NCBI RefSeq assembly: GCF_019352895.1
Contig: NZ_JAAAFX010000004.1
Span: forward strand, 62,001-126,000
Reading direction: 5' to 3'
DNA length: 64,000 bases
Source of the DNA: Variovorax boronicumulans
GTDB taxonomy: Bacteria > Pseudomonadota > Gammaproteobacteria > Burkholderiales > Burkholderiaceae_C
Position 1 is the stretch's first letter; each line of letters starts with the position of its first letter. Positions 1 through 8,091 of this stretch are shown here, in pieces. The notes below the pieces were generated by a model. It made no database searches. It was not told the origin of the DNA and was given only the letters and a program-made list of their open reading frames with translations. A program made the position numbers and the translations under genes.

Positions 1-68
1 TGGTCGTCCGGGTAGTCGTCGTCGAGCCGAAGGTGCGCCTTGGCCGCGGGAAGTTCGATCAGGGCCAT
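1..68 (-). CDS. Phage head-tail connector (gp6-like), 5' end only
   Basis: Only the first 22 codons lie in the window; the gene runs off the left edge. The N-terminus (MALIELPAAKAHLRLDDDYP, then DD) matches the opening of gp6-like head-tail connector proteins, which begin with a short strand and an AKxHLRxDxxxxD helix. An AAGGAA ribosome-binding site lies just upstream of the ATG at 68. The connector forms the ring between portal and tail, and its place after the capsid gene on the same strand is the usual HK97-type head gene order. Confidence 0.7.
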   Translation of the reverse strand, partial: MALIELPAAKAHLRLDDDYPDD

Positions 69-92
69 CAAGGTTCCTTGGGCGCAGAGCGC

Positions 93-284
93 TTACTTCT
101 TGCTCTTGTTCTCGGGATCGGCGGCCTTCTTGTTCGACGCGGCGGGTGCCTTCTTGGCGCCCGCCTCCTCGACGAAGCCAGCCTTATGCAGATCCGAGGC
201 GATGCCATCGGGGATCTCGCGCTCTTCGCCGCGGTGCATTGAATAGATGCCGTGGACGAAAGAGGTTTTCGCTTTGACTTTCAT
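93..284 (-). CDS. Small phage protein, 63 aa, in the head operon
   Basis: A 63-residue protein starting at the ATG at 284, with a good AAGGAG ribosome-binding site. It has a basic, beta-rich start (MKVKAKTSFVHG), a middle with an EREIPDGIASDLHKAGFVEE pattern and a Lys/Ala-rich disordered tail. Small proteins of this type commonly sit between the major capsid and head-tail connector genes of tailed phages, but I cannot assign a function. It is clearly translated as part of the leftward head operon. Confidence 0.6.
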   Translation of the reverse strand: MKVKAKTSFVHGIYSMHRGEEREIPDGIASDLHKAGFVEEAGAKKAPAASNKKAADPENKSKK

Positions 285-302
285 GTGATGCTCCTTGAGA
301 GA

Positions 303-322
303 GCCCCGGCCGAAGCCGGGGC
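303..322 (-). terminator. Stable UUCG hairpin after the capsid gene
   Basis: A perfect 8-bp GC stem closes a UUCG tetraloop when read on the minus strand, a few bases after the capsid stop codon. There is no T-tract, so it may stabilise the 3' end of the abundant capsid mRNA or slow transcription rather than terminate it. Confidence 0.45.
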
Positions 323-328
323 GGAACG

Positions 329-1615
329 TTACGGTGCGGGAGTGATGTCGCCCTTGATGAAGGCTTCCGGCCGGTAGACGGCCAGGCCCAGGCGCTCTTC
401 CGCCAGGATCGTGACCATGTTCTTGATGAAGTCGTCCTCGTTCTCGGTCGCGATCATCACGTTGGCCTGCATGCGGTCGAACAGCTGGGCGCCGAGCTTG
501 AACGCACCCACCAGGAACGTGTCGACGGTCATTGCCTGCGTGCCCACCACCGGGCGGCCCCACAGCGTAGGCTGTGCCAGCGCTTGCGGGTTCGCGAAGA
601 TGTAGGCGCCGGTCGAGTCCTTGGTCAGCTCGATCGCAGCCCAGTCGGACGGATGCAGCACGATGCCGGTCGAGGGGTATTCGGCGAGCTCGGCCTGCAG
701 CATGGCCAGGCGCAGCACGTCGATGCGCGTCGGCGCCGCCACGGTGATCGGGGCCGCGTAGGCAGTCGCCTGCGTGTAGATACCGTTCAGGTTGTTGCCC
801 ACGCCCGAGCCCTTGAGCAGCTGGCCCTCCTCGACGTACGACAGCATGTAGCGCAGGCGACCGTCGATGTACGACTGCAGCATGGCGGCATCGGCCAGGA
901 TTTCGGTCGAGGCCTTGACGTAGGTCGCGATCTTTACCACGGCGCTCGAGACCAGGTCAAAGGTGATGTCGGACTTGGGCTTCGCCGCACCTTCGGCGAC
1001 GGTCGCCGCCATGTTCTGGAAACCCGTCTCCTTCACGTACTGGATCAGGTTCGAGCTCGTGCGGCCAGGCGTGAGCAGGTCGCGCACCGTCATGCGGCGA
1101 TCCGGCGCGGCGACGATGCCCGCGAGACGATCAGGAGCCACCGTGTCGCCAGCGCTGGCCGGGTCGGACGTGATGCTGACGATGGCCTTGACGGGCATGT
1201 TGAAGCCCTTCTTGTAGTTGCCCTCGGCGACGTACTTCTTGAACTCTTCCGAGTTCACGACTTCGGCGCCGGCCGTCTTGATCTGCTCGGCATTGCCGCC
1301 GGCACGGCGGTCGAGCTTCTGTTCGGCTTCGGTGAGGCGCGCTTGCAGCTCGCCCTGCTTCACGAGCATCTCGTCGACCTTGCCCTTCGTCTCCAGCGAC
1401 ATGTCGCCCGACTTCCTGGCCTCGGCTAGGGCCTTCTCGCCGAGCTCCTTGGTCTGGTCGCTGATCTTGTCGAGAGCCTTCTTGATCTCGAACGGACTGT
1501 CGTCGGCCGCGCGCAGCACCATGCCCACGCGGGTCATGTGGCTGAAGAGGATGTCGTGCAGCATGGCACCGATGGCGGCCAGAGCGACGAAGAGGTTGTG
1601 CTTGATGCGGGTCAT
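329..1615 (-). CDS. HK97-type major capsid protein
   Basis: A 428-residue phage major capsid protein of the HK97 gp5 family. Residues about 40-110 form a charged, coiled-coil-like segment (DKISDQTKELGEKALAEA and onward) typical of the delta/scaffold domain that the prohead protease removes. The rest carries the HK97 fold, including the family-typical stretch around SSAVVKIATYVKASTEILAD and a C-terminal AERLGLAVYRPEAF strand. It follows the protease and portal genes on the same strand, and a hairpin with a T-tract precedes it, so capsid expression may be uncoupled from the upstream genes. It builds the icosahedral head. Confidence 0.93.
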   Translation of the reverse strand: MTRIKHNLFVALAAIGAMLHDILFSHMTRVGMVLRAADDSPFEIKKALDKISDQTKELGEKALAEARKSGDMSLETKGKVDEMLVKQGELQARLTEAEQKLDRRAGGNAEQIKTAGAEVVNSEEFKKYVAEGNYKKGFNMPVKAIVSITSDPASAGDTVAPDRLAGIVAAPDRRMTVRDLLTPGRTSSNLIQYVKETGFQNMAATVAEGAAKPKSDITFDLVSSAVVKIATYVKASTEILADAAMLQSYIDGRLRYMLSYVEEGQLLKGSGVGNNLNGIYTQATAYAAPITVAAPTRIDVLRLAMLQAELAEYPSTGIVLHPSDWAAIELTKDSTGAYIFANPQALAQPTLWGRPVVGTQAMTVDTFLVGAFKLGAQLFDRMQANVMIATENEDDFIKNMVTILAEERLGLAVYRPEAFIKGDITPAP

Positions 1616-1632
1616 GGAATACCTTTCGGGAA

Positions 1633-1655
1633 TAAAAAAACCGCCCGAAGGCGGC
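1633..1655 (-). terminator. Hairpin plus T-tract between protease and capsid genes
   Basis: Read on the minus strand, a 5-bp GC stem with a UUCG-type loop is followed by a run of seven T. It lies between the protease stop and the capsid start and looks like an intrinsic terminator or attenuator inside the head operon. The same stem sequence recurs in the terminator at 9,970. Confidence 0.55.
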
Positions 1656-1679
1656 AGGAGAAAGAAGAGACGTGGACTG

Positions 1680-2345
1680 CTACAGCGTGAACTCGGTCAG
1701 CAGCTGCAGCGCTTCGCTGGTTTCGGCCACGCACTCCCGTGCCTGCCAGTTCTTGAAGCCGTGCACAGCGATATGCTCGGCGTCAGTCCGACTGAATCCC
1801 TTCTCCCGAAGGAACTCTTCGAATTCGCGGATGGTGGGCTTGTCGCCCGCCAGCAATTTGGACTTCACGGCATCGATCTGCGCCTCGGCGTTCGCCGGGA
1901 ACGTGACGATGCTGATCTCCTGCAGGTCGAGCTTGGTCAGCGTGCGGATGCCGGTCTTCTCGTCCATCGAGGAGCCCTCGACGTAGTAGCCAATCGACAA
2001 GCCCTTCACGACGCGGCGCTTCATCAGCACGTGCGCCTCGGCCGCGCGCGGGATCTCGTTCTTGAGCAGCCAGCCCTCCACCTTCAGGCCGCGCGCATCC
2101 TCCTCGAGTACGTCGTATCCGCCGATTGGCTCGCTCGAGTTGTGCTGCCAGAGCGCCGGCAAAGGGTCGCCAGACGCCTTGATCAGCTTCAGGCTGTCAG
2201 TGAACGCGCCCGGCGCCACGATCTCGCGGTAGCTGTCGAGGTTGCCGAACACCGAGCCGTAGCCCTTGAACGTGCCGTCATCGGCGACGGTCTCGGCCTT
2301 GAAGGCGAACTGCTTGTGCTTCAGCGCCATGTCTTTGCGGTTCAT
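1680..2345 (-). CDS. HK97-family prohead protease
   Basis: A 221-residue protein beginning MNRKDMALKHKQFAFKAE. It has the S78-type prohead protease pattern: an early GYGSVFGNLDSYREIVAPGA segment, a central LWQHNSSEPIGG with the conserved His, and KGLSIGYYVEG with the conserved Ser region, followed by IVTFPANAEAQI. The protease cleaves the capsid scaffold domain during head maturation. The start overlaps the portal stop codon by 4 bases, which indicates translational coupling. Confidence 0.92.
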   Translation of the reverse strand: MNRKDMALKHKQFAFKAETVADDGTFKGYGSVFGNLDSYREIVAPGAFTDSLKLIKASGDPLPALWQHNSSEPIGGYDVLEEDARGLKVEGWLLKNEIPRAAEAHVLMKRRVVKGLSIGYYVEGSSMDEKTGIRTLTKLDLQEISIVTFPANAEAQIDAVKSKLLAGDKPTIREFEEFLREKGFSRTDAEHIAVHGFKNWQARECVAETSEALQLLTEFTL

Positions 2346-3643
2346 TCGTTTTCCTTGTCGGTGATTCCCAAGAATGTCTTCAGTGCGTCCTGCGCTGTCA
2401 CGGCAGCGCCGCCCTGGCCGAGCTTGTCGATCGGGAGCATGTTGGCCTGCACCGTGAGCTCGTCGGCATTTCCACCCTTCGGCTCGAGGTTCTCCAGCCG
2501 ACGGCATTCGTCGCGCGTCATGATCCCGTTCTGGGTCATCGAGCTGTAGAACGAGGCGCGCGAGCCGCTGTCTCCGCGCAGCAGGCCCTCGAGGGCAAAC
2601 TCCGCGGAGTAGGTCAGGCGTTCGACCGGCGTCAGCAGGCTCTTGCGGATCGACTGTTCGATGCGCACCGCCCAGGGCCGCAACACGAAGGTCACGAAGC
2701 CGATCATTTGCTGCTCGATGCCTGTGCCCCAGCTCGTCGACTTCTCCGAATGCCCGACCATGAAGGGCGGCACACGGAACCAGCGGCAGATCTCCTCCAC
2801 GTTGAAGGCACGCGTCGAGAGCAACTCCGCGTCCTGCGGATTCATGGACAGCTGCTGGAAGCCCGCGCCCTTCTCCAGGACCATCACGCCGCCCTCGCGG
2901 GAGACCTTCCCGACGTGCCCACGGATCTCGTCGCGCTGGCCGGACTTGAGGATGGCATCCATCGTGATCAGACCGCTCGACTTCATGCCGTTCTTGAACG
3001 TCTCGGCGCTGGCCTCGTCCGCGGCCTGCGCACCGCCGAACACGTTGGCGCCCATGCGGATCGGGGACAACCCTTCGAAGCCGTCGACGGTAAAGGCAGG
3101 AGTGAACCACATCGACCGCTCGGCGATGGTGCGCAAGCGCTTGGTGATCGGATCGTTGTAGCGCCACAGCACTTCGCCGGTATCCGACACGGTCCAGTTG
3201 ATGCAGTCGGGCTGCAGGAACTCCAAGGAGGTGATCACGCCGGCTGAGCGGTGGATCTCGACATAGGACGCACCCCAGAGCAGCATGCTCGCGAGGTAGG
3301 TCTGCCAAAACACCGCCGCCGACATCTTGTCGTTCGGCTGGCTGTGCAGCAGGCCGTAGAGGTTGTGCTGCTTCGCGAGCACCTTCGCGTCGCCGCGATC
3401 CTGGTACACGTTCATCGGCAGAGTCGAGAGCGTCTCGGAGATCAGCCGCACGCAGGCCCATGCGGTGCTCAGCTGCAGCGCCGAGTTGACCGTCACCGAC
3501 TTGCCGCTGAAGTTGCTGGCGCCGTACCACGACGACCAGAACTTCCCGTCGCCGAGCGTGATGGGTCGACCCAGCCAGCCGGCAAACGCGCCAGCGAGGG
3601 CGGACTTGAACCGTCCCGGCTGCTCTTGCTTGCTTTGGGTCAT
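2342..3643 (-). CDS. Phage portal protein
   Basis: A 433-residue HK97-type portal protein starting MTQSKQEQPGRFKSALAG. Typical features are VTVNSALQLSTAWACVRLISETLSTLP near residue 60, SLEFLQPDCINW, SPIRMGANVFGGAQAADEA and the FNVEEICRWFRVPPFMVGH motif with a downstream GTGIEQQ. The portal forms the dodecameric DNA entry ring in the head. Its ATG overlaps the large terminase stop (ATGA) and its stop overlaps the protease start, so the three genes form a tightly coupled unit. A longer in-frame N-terminal extension exists but would overlap the terminase gene and is not supported. Confidence 0.93.
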   Translation of the reverse strand: MTQSKQEQPGRFKSALAGAFAGWLGRPITLGDGKFWSSWYGASNFSGKSVTVNSALQLSTAWACVRLISETLSTLPMNVYQDRGDAKVLAKQHNLYGLLHSQPNDKMSAAVFWQTYLASMLLWGASYVEIHRSAGVITSLEFLQPDCINWTVSDTGEVLWRYNDPITKRLRTIAERSMWFTPAFTVDGFEGLSPIRMGANVFGGAQAADEASAETFKNGMKSSGLITMDAILKSGQRDEIRGHVGKVSREGGVMVLEKGAGFQQLSMNPQDAELLSTRAFNVEEICRWFRVPPFMVGHSEKSTSWGTGIEQQMIGFVTFVLRPWAVRIEQSIRKSLLTPVERLTYSAEFALEGLLRGDSGSRASFYSSMTQNGIMTRDECRRLENLEPKGGNADELTVQANMLPIDKLGQGGAAVTAQDALKTFLGITDKENE

Positions 3644-5487
3644 ACGATGATTGGCTCCTTCAAAAACTCGCCCATGTCCGGCTCTCCGTCGCTGTGCACG
3701 CAGCGGCTCAGCGCCATGACCGCGGCAACGACACCGTCGATGCGGCCATTCAAATTGCTCTTCTTCTTGTCCGGCCGGAAGTTGCCGTTCGTGTCGAACA
3801 GCAGCGCGACGTTCATCGCGCACCAGCGCAGCACCGGATTTCCGCCGTGCGCCAGTCTCTTGCCGTAGACCAGCTCTTCCAGCGTCTTCGATCCGGGGTA
3901 CATCCCGCCAGTGTTCTGCGGCACCTCGACGAGTGGCACGCCCGCCTCCATCATTTCGTTGCACAGCTGCTGCGCGTTCCATCGGTCAAAGCCGATGTCG
4001 ACCACATCGAAGTCTTCAAGCGCCTTCATCACGGCGCGCCGCACGGGCCCGTAGTCGGTCACGTCACCCTCAGTGCCATTCAGCCAGCCTTCGGTCTGCC
4101 AGCGCTTGTACGGCGCGGCATCGTCATGCTCCTGTGAATCGATCTTTCCTTGCGGGCACCAGAACTGCACAAGGACGTGCCACTTTTCCCCAACCTCGTC
4201 CGGCGGGAAGACCAATGCAAACGCAGTCAAGTCGCGTGTGCTGCCCAGGTCCAAGCCACCAAAGCAGCGACGGCCGCGCAGCGATTCGACGTCGAACTTC
4301 TTCGCACCCTTGTCCCAGACGTTCATGTCGAACCAGCCATCGGCGCTGTTGCACCAGATGTTCAGGTCCTTCGTCAGGAAATTGGCCATCGCACCAGGCA
4401 GCGCGGCGGCCTTTCGAGCCATACCGCGCATGTACTCGAGCGTCTTCGACTTCCCCAAGCCAGGGTTCGCCTTGATCCAGTTCTTCTCCAGAAAGGGATC
4501 GTCGTCCACGTCCAGCGTGTAGATGTAGCCGAAGAAGGCGTCATCGACGCGCTTCCCTTCCAGCACCGAGATCAGGTAGCCTCGCACCTCGGTGCAGATG
4601 CCATCGAGGATGAAGCCAGCCGTCGTGATCGCCGACAGCAGAGGCTGCGACCGCGCGCCGAGCGCCGACTCCATCACGTCCCACACGTCGCGCGTCTTCT
4701 GCGCGTGCAGCTCATCGAACAGGATCGCTGACGGGTTCCGACCGTCCTGGTTCTCTGCATTGCTGGGCAGCGGCTCGAAGACGCTGCCATCCATCTCTAT
4801 CTTCTCCTGGTTCAACCCGGAGAACACCTTGAACGATCGCGCCACGCCAGCCGACCGCCGCACCCAACGCTTGATGTTGTCGAACGCCGGCTTGAACACC
4901 GTCATGGCCTGGGCACGCGTCGTGGCCACGGCATAGACCTCGGCCCCGATCTCCCCATCCATCGCGAACAGGTACGCGCCCTGCGGCCCCTTCCACGTGC
5001 TCTTGCCGTTTTTCCGCGCGACCTCTTCATAGCCGCGCGTGAAGCGCCTGAAGTTCGTCTCACGCCAACGCCAGCCGTACAGCACCGCCGTCCAGAACTT
5101 CTGCCACGGATCCAGCAGGATAGGCCTGCCTGCCAGCGGGCCCTTGATGTGCACGAAGAACTTCTCGATGAAGTCGATCACGTGCCAAGAATGTTCCACG
5201 CGAAACGCAAGGCCCCGCGCAGGCCCGTCTTTCAAGTCACGGTAGTGCCGCAGCACCGCCATGTAGACCAGCTTGCCGGCGACGATCTCGCCGCGCAGCA
5301 CAGGCAGGCCGTAGCCCTCGTCCCACTCCTCCAGCTGTGGCGGCGTCAGTGCCGCGACTGCGGCCCTGGTAAGGACGTGCCGTGCTTTACGAGATCGCCG
5401 AACAGGTCGTCCTGCTTGCCCGCCTCGCCCGTGTCCTTTCGAACCCGAGCCAGCGACGGGATAGTGAGACATGCTTTTGGCAGCCAT
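3640..5487 (-). CDS. Terminase large subunit
   Basis: A 615-residue large terminase. The ATPase domain shows a Walker A-like RKNGKSTW near residue 158, a Walker B ILFDELHAQ near 250, and a TTAGF coupling-type segment. The C-terminal nuclease domain shows GGLDLGSTRDLTA with its catalytic Asp, and GFDRWNAQQ. It packages phage DNA through the portal. The open frame begins inside the small terminase gene; the start could be the ATG at 5,487 or the one at 5,472, and neither has a strong ribosome-binding site. The overlap of about 140 bases is long, but I see no ATG, GTG or TTG codon between 5,472 and the small terminase stop. Confidence 0.93.
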   Translation of the reverse strand: MAAKSMSHYPVAGSGSKGHGRGGQAGRPVRRSRKARHVLTRAAVAALTPPQLEEWDEGYGLPVLRGEIVAGKLVYMAVLRHYRDLKDGPARGLAFRVEHSWHVIDFIEKFFVHIKGPLAGRPILLDPWQKFWTAVLYGWRWRETNFRRFTRGYEEVARKNGKSTWKGPQGAYLFAMDGEIGAEVYAVATTRAQAMTVFKPAFDNIKRWVRRSAGVARSFKVFSGLNQEKIEMDGSVFEPLPSNAENQDGRNPSAILFDELHAQKTRDVWDVMESALGARSQPLLSAITTAGFILDGICTEVRGYLISVLEGKRVDDAFFGYIYTLDVDDDPFLEKNWIKANPGLGKSKTLEYMRGMARKAAALPGAMANFLTKDLNIWCNSADGWFDMNVWDKGAKKFDVESLRGRRCFGGLDLGSTRDLTAFALVFPPDEVGEKWHVLVQFWCPQGKIDSQEHDDAAPYKRWQTEGWLNGTEGDVTDYGPVRRAVMKALEDFDVVDIGFDRWNAQQLCNEMMEAGVPLVEVPQNTGGMYPGSKTLEELVYGKRLAHGGNPVLRWCAMNVALLFDTNGNFRPDKKKSNLNGRIDGVVAAVMALSRCVHSDGEPDMGEFLKEPIIV

Positions 5488-5840
5488 TGGCCTAACTCCA
5501 TCTTCAGCCGCTTCTCGTCTTCAGCCCAAGGCGTCGACGCGACCCAGCCGTTCTTCGACGCCTGCGTGCGGCCCTCCCGCTCGCAGCGCTCATTCGCCGC
5601 GAGGTACTGCGCGACCGTGCGCACGATGAAGGAGATGGCCAGGCCCGACGTGGTGTGCTCGATGCCGGCCTTGCGCAGCGCTTCGCAGATTTCCTCGTAG
5701 AGGCCCTGCTCGACCTCCGTCAGCTGCATTGCTTTGGGCGGCGGCGGCGATTCGATCGCCTCGGCGTTGCCGACAACGTGAGCTCCGCCGACGGCGGGCA
5801 ATGCTGCGGCGAAGTTGACTTTGTCGTTCATAGGCCTCAT
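5346..5840 (-). CDS. Terminase small subunit (P27-like)
   Basis: A 164-residue protein directly upstream of the large terminase and overlapping it. The middle (LTEVEQGLYEEICEALRKAGIEHTTSG, then ISFIVRTVAQYLAANER) and the end (KLGQWLPKACLTIPSLARVRK-like helix) resemble the P27 family of small terminases that bind the packaging site. The start may be the ATG at 5,840 or the one nine bases inside it at 5,831. The likely packaging site is the intergenic region immediately upstream. Confidence 0.75.
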   Translation of the reverse strand: MRPMNDKVNFAAALPAVGGAHVVGNAEAIESPPPPKAMQLTEVEQGLYEEICEALRKAGIEHTTSGLAISFIVRTVAQYLAANERCEREGRTQASKNGWVASTPWAEDEKRLKMELGQWLPKACLTIPSLARVRKDTGEAGKQDDLFGDLVKHGTSLPGPQSRH

Positions 5841-6043
5841 CGCTTACCCCCCAGGGGGGTAGTTTTCGCTCTCCATAAATTCGCAGGTAGGGCGTCGGTT
5901 TCCAGTGGGGCCGAACTCGACTTTTCGACCCCCCTCTCCCCTCAAATACGAATAATTCGCATTTGATGATGAAAATGAGAGAAATTCGCGTTTGGCGCCC
6001 CAAATCGAGACACATTCGCACTGACGCCGCCCAATGGCCGGCA
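5841..6043. other. Intergenic region with ATTCGC repeats, candidate cos/packaging site
   Basis: About 200 bases without a gene between the HNH nuclease and small terminase genes. The hexamer ATTCGC occurs at 5,879, 5,955, 5,984 and 6,014; the last three are 29-30 bases apart. In HK97-like phages the segment between an HNH gene and terS usually carries cos, so these repeats are candidate terminase-binding sites. The overhang position cannot be read from sequence alone. Confidence 0.4.
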
Positions 6044-6403
6044 TCACACCGATCGGCCCCTTCCACGCCCTCTCATCGCCTCGGCCAGGGACTTCGATTC
6101 ATGGCAAAGGTCGCACAGACCCTGCGTGTTGTCGTCGTCATCGCTGCCACCCTCGGCGAGTGGCACGATGTGATCACGTTGAGTGGCGAGCACCACCAGG
6201 CCGACTGCCTGGCAATGGACACACAGAGGCGCATGCGCAAAGAGCGCGGCCCTCATAGCTTGGAGGCGCCTGCCTGTGATCCGCTTCGTCGCCTTCGGGC
6301 TCTTGACCCATGCATCACGCTCGTGCTCAGCACAACGCCCACCGCTCACTGCGAGCGATCTACAGCAGGGGAAGTTGCAGGGACGCGGAGCAGCAGAGGG
6401 CAT
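6044..6403 (-). CDS. HNH endonuclease
   Basis: A 119-residue HNH nuclease. Two zinc-binding Cys pairs are visible (CVHC near residue 62 and CDLCH near 97) around the QRDHIVPLAEGGSDDDDNTQG core, which holds the catalytic DH and the HNH Asn. Small HNH proteins next to terminase genes assist DNA cleavage at cos in HK97-like phages. The start ATG at 6,403 gives a complete N-terminus with an extra Cys-rich stretch (CNFPCC) and a second short CAEH motif. Confidence 0.88.
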   Translation of the reverse strand: MPSAAPRPCNFPCCRSLAVSGGRCAEHERDAWVKSPKATKRITGRRLQAMRAALFAHAPLCVHCQAVGLVVLATQRDHIVPLAEGGSDDDDNTQGLCDLCHESKSLAEAMRGRGRGRSV

Positions 6404-6433
6404 GATTCACATGCTGAGCCGATCCAGAAACAA

Positions 6434-6457
6434 GAAAGCCCTCCATTGCGGAGGGCT
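6434..6457 (-). terminator. Hairpin upstream of the head operon (tR'-like)
   Basis: An 8-bp stem (AGCCCTCC with GGAGGGCT) and a T-rich tail when read leftward. It lies between the possible late regulator gene and the HNH gene, where a Q-dependent phage carries the terminator that antitermination must overcome. That role is inferred from position. Confidence 0.5.
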
Positions 6458-6535
6458 CGTTCTCTGAGCCTTACCGGCACCGCCGCCTCCGTCATGGATG
6501 GGCGACCCTTATGCCAGTGCTCAGTCGTTGCGTGG

Positions 6536-6565
6536 ATTCTAGATGACAGTTTCCGAAACATGCAA
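6536..6565 (-). promoter_or_regulatory. Candidate late promoter for the head operon
   Basis: On the minus strand a TTGCAT box and a TAGAAT box are separated by 18 bases. They lie just after the possible Q-like gene and about 80 bases before the tR'-like hairpin. The -10 is good and the -35 weak, as expected of an activated or antiterminated late promoter. Assignment rests on position and boxes only. Confidence 0.35.
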
Positions 6566-6581
6566 CAGAAACTTCAGCACA

Positions 6582-6959
6582 TCAAACCTGGCGATTGATC
6601 AGCATCTGTCGTCCATCGCGGAGCAGCATGGCGAGGCCCTGCATCGAAGTCCCCAACGCAGAGCACGCGCGATGCGGGCTCACAGGCTTCACGTAGGCCC
6701 AGTTCACAGCAGCCCGGTGAGGCGCGGGAAGCGCGGCCACGGCCTTCGCCACAGTTGCTGCATCCATCCGATCTACTGCAACACCATTGGCATTGAGGTC
6801 ACCGCGCACGCGCGGCGGCGATGGCGTGAGCCTGAACATTGGCGAGCATTGGGGCGACGCCGTGCCATTGCACCAGCGCGCCCAGTTGCTGAGCCTCAGG
6901 TCGATCGCGCGCTGATGCTCCTCGACCACGTGGAAATCGACCTTGACCTTCATGAGCAT
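6582..6959 (-). CDS. Possible Q-like late gene regulator
   Basis: A 125-residue protein starting MLMKVKVDFHVVEEHQ, with AAGG six bases before the ATG at 6,959. The C-terminal half (MDAATVAKAVAALPAPHRAAVNWAYVK, then a short helix-turn-helix-like LGTSMQGLAMLLRDGRQML) resembles phage late regulators and sigma-region-4-like antiterminators. It is the last gene of the leftward early operon, followed by a candidate promoter and terminator and then the packaging genes, which is the lambda Q position. The functional call is mostly from position and a weak fold pattern. Confidence 0.45.
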   Translation of the reverse strand: MLMKVKVDFHVVEEHQRAIDLRLSNWARWCNGTASPQCSPMFRLTPSPPRVRGDLNANGVAVDRMDAATVAKAVAALPAPHRAAVNWAYVKPVSPHRACSALGTSMQGLAMLLRDGRQMLINRQV

Positions 6960-7183
6960 GTGGTGCCTTGCGTGTGAGTTTGTAGAACGGCGCGAGCGTC
7001 GATCGCTCGGCACCTATAGAAACGGAAGCCCGCGGCATTGATCCAGCTGACTTGCCTCGATGCGACCAGCGACTCCAGTTCGGACTTCAGTTCGTCGAAG
7101 GGCCAGCCGCAGATGTCGAACAGCTCAGGCAGGCGCAAGTCGCCGAGCGCGAGCAGCTTGAGCAGAGCTTCGGCGCGCGTCAT
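6950..7183 (-). CDS. Small winged-helix-like phage protein
   Basis: A 77-residue protein starting MTRAEALLKLLALGDLRLPEL. The pattern of three helices followed by VSWINAAGFRFYRC looks like a small winged-helix fold in which the wing carries the Gly-Phe-Arg turn. Its start overlaps the stop of the replication gene (ATGA) and its end overlaps the next gene, so it is translated as part of the early leftward operon. Function unknown; a DNA-binding accessory role is plausible. Confidence 0.6.
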   Translation of the reverse strand: MTRAEALLKLLALGDLRLPELFDICGWPFDELKSELESLVASRQVSWINAAGFRFYRCRAIDARAVLQTHTQGTTCS

Positions 7184-8091
7184 GCAGCACATCTCTCGGA
7201 CCAAACGCCATCACCAGCTGCGAGAAGGACTGCGCTCCGGTACTTGCGCCAATGCGCGGTGTGCTGGTCGTCGGTGTAGGCATTCCCCAATGCAGCGAGT
7301 GAGAACACCATGCCGAGCCTCTCACCCATAGCCTTGACTCCGTCCGTCGTGCCCCACCAATCCGCAGCGACCTGCGGACCCGTGTCATCGCGCCAACACG
7401 AGTTGCGCAGCCAGGTGGCAAGCTCAGGCACGAACTGCCCGTCGTCCTTCCGCCACTTCGGCGTGCGGCTCTGCGCCTCGATCGCAGCGAGCATGCGCTG
7501 CTGTAGCGCTTCGTCCGGCCGCAAGCGCATCCATCGGCGCTCTGCCTTGCCGCGGTTCGCCTTGTTCGGGTAGGCCGATGCGATCCGCTCAAACCCGACC
7601 GCCCCCCCATCGGGGGGTAGGGGGGAATTGGTTCTTGATGGTTCTGAAGATTCGGGTGTCATAGCTATGACACCCTTCTTGTCCTGGGTGACACCCTTCT
7701 TGTCGTAGATGACACCCTTTTGCGCTCCAAGAAGGGTGTCAATCTGACCTGCTTGTGGATAAGTGCAATCCACGTCTGTAACAAGCGTCGGGGCCAGCTG
7801 GGAAGGCAAAAGCTCACCCCGAATCCAGGCGGCAGAGATGCAGTATTCGTTCACGTAGCCGCGGCCGGTTTTCGAGCCGACACGCTCCAGCCAACCTATC
7901 GAGATCATCTTCGCGATCTGCCGCTGCACTGTGCTGCGGCTCTGCATCGTCTTGCTCGCGAGGGTATCCAGTGCCGGGTAAATGTGCGTCCCGTCGTCGT
8001 GCGCATGGTCGGCGATTGCCAACGCCAGCAGGCGCTCGCTGCCACCCACCGGGTAGCGGTCGAACACCATGGTCATGATCTTGATGCTCAC
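7180..8091 (-). CDS. O-like replication initiator with N-terminal HTH
   Basis: A 303-residue protein starting with GTG at 8,091, overlapping the CII-like stop. Residues about 1-90 form a helix-turn-helix domain (LDTLASKTMQSRSTVQRQIAKMISIGWLER) as in phage O/DnaT-type replication proteins. The centre is low-complexity with a repeated KKGV motif, and the C-terminal part (YPNKANRGKAERRW and WRKDDGQFVPELATWLRNSCWRDD) matches the helicase-loader type domain seen in phage replication proteins. The KKGV repeats are encoded by DNA iterons inside the gene, as in lambda O, where the origin lies within the gene. It probably initiates prophage replication. Confidence 0.75.
   Translation of the reverse strand: MSIKIMTMVFDRYPVGGSERLLALAIADHAHDDGTHIYPALDTLASKTMQSRSTVQRQIAKMISIGWLERVGSKTGRGYVNEYCISAAWIRGELLPSQLAPTLVTDVDCTYPQAGQIDTLLGAQKGVIYDKKGVTQDKKGVIAMTPESSEPSRTNSPLPPDGGAVGFERIASAYPNKANRGKAERRWMRLRPDEALQQRMLAAIEAQSRTPKWRKDDGQFVPELATWLRNSCWRDDTGPQVAADWWGTTDGVKAMGERLGMVFSLAALGNAYTDDQHTAHWRKYRSAVLLAAGDGVWSERCAA
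7654..7741. repeat. Iterons and palindrome inside the replication gene, candidate origin
   Basis: The 16-mer TGACACCCTTCTTGTC occurs at 7,668 and 7,689, a partial copy (TGACACCCTTTT) starts at 7,710, and an inverted copy (AAGAAGGGTGTCA) spans 7,729-7,741. The first copy also forms half of a perfect 22-bp palindrome at 7,654-7,675. Repeats within an O-type gene are the lambda arrangement for the replication origin. Confidence 0.65.
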
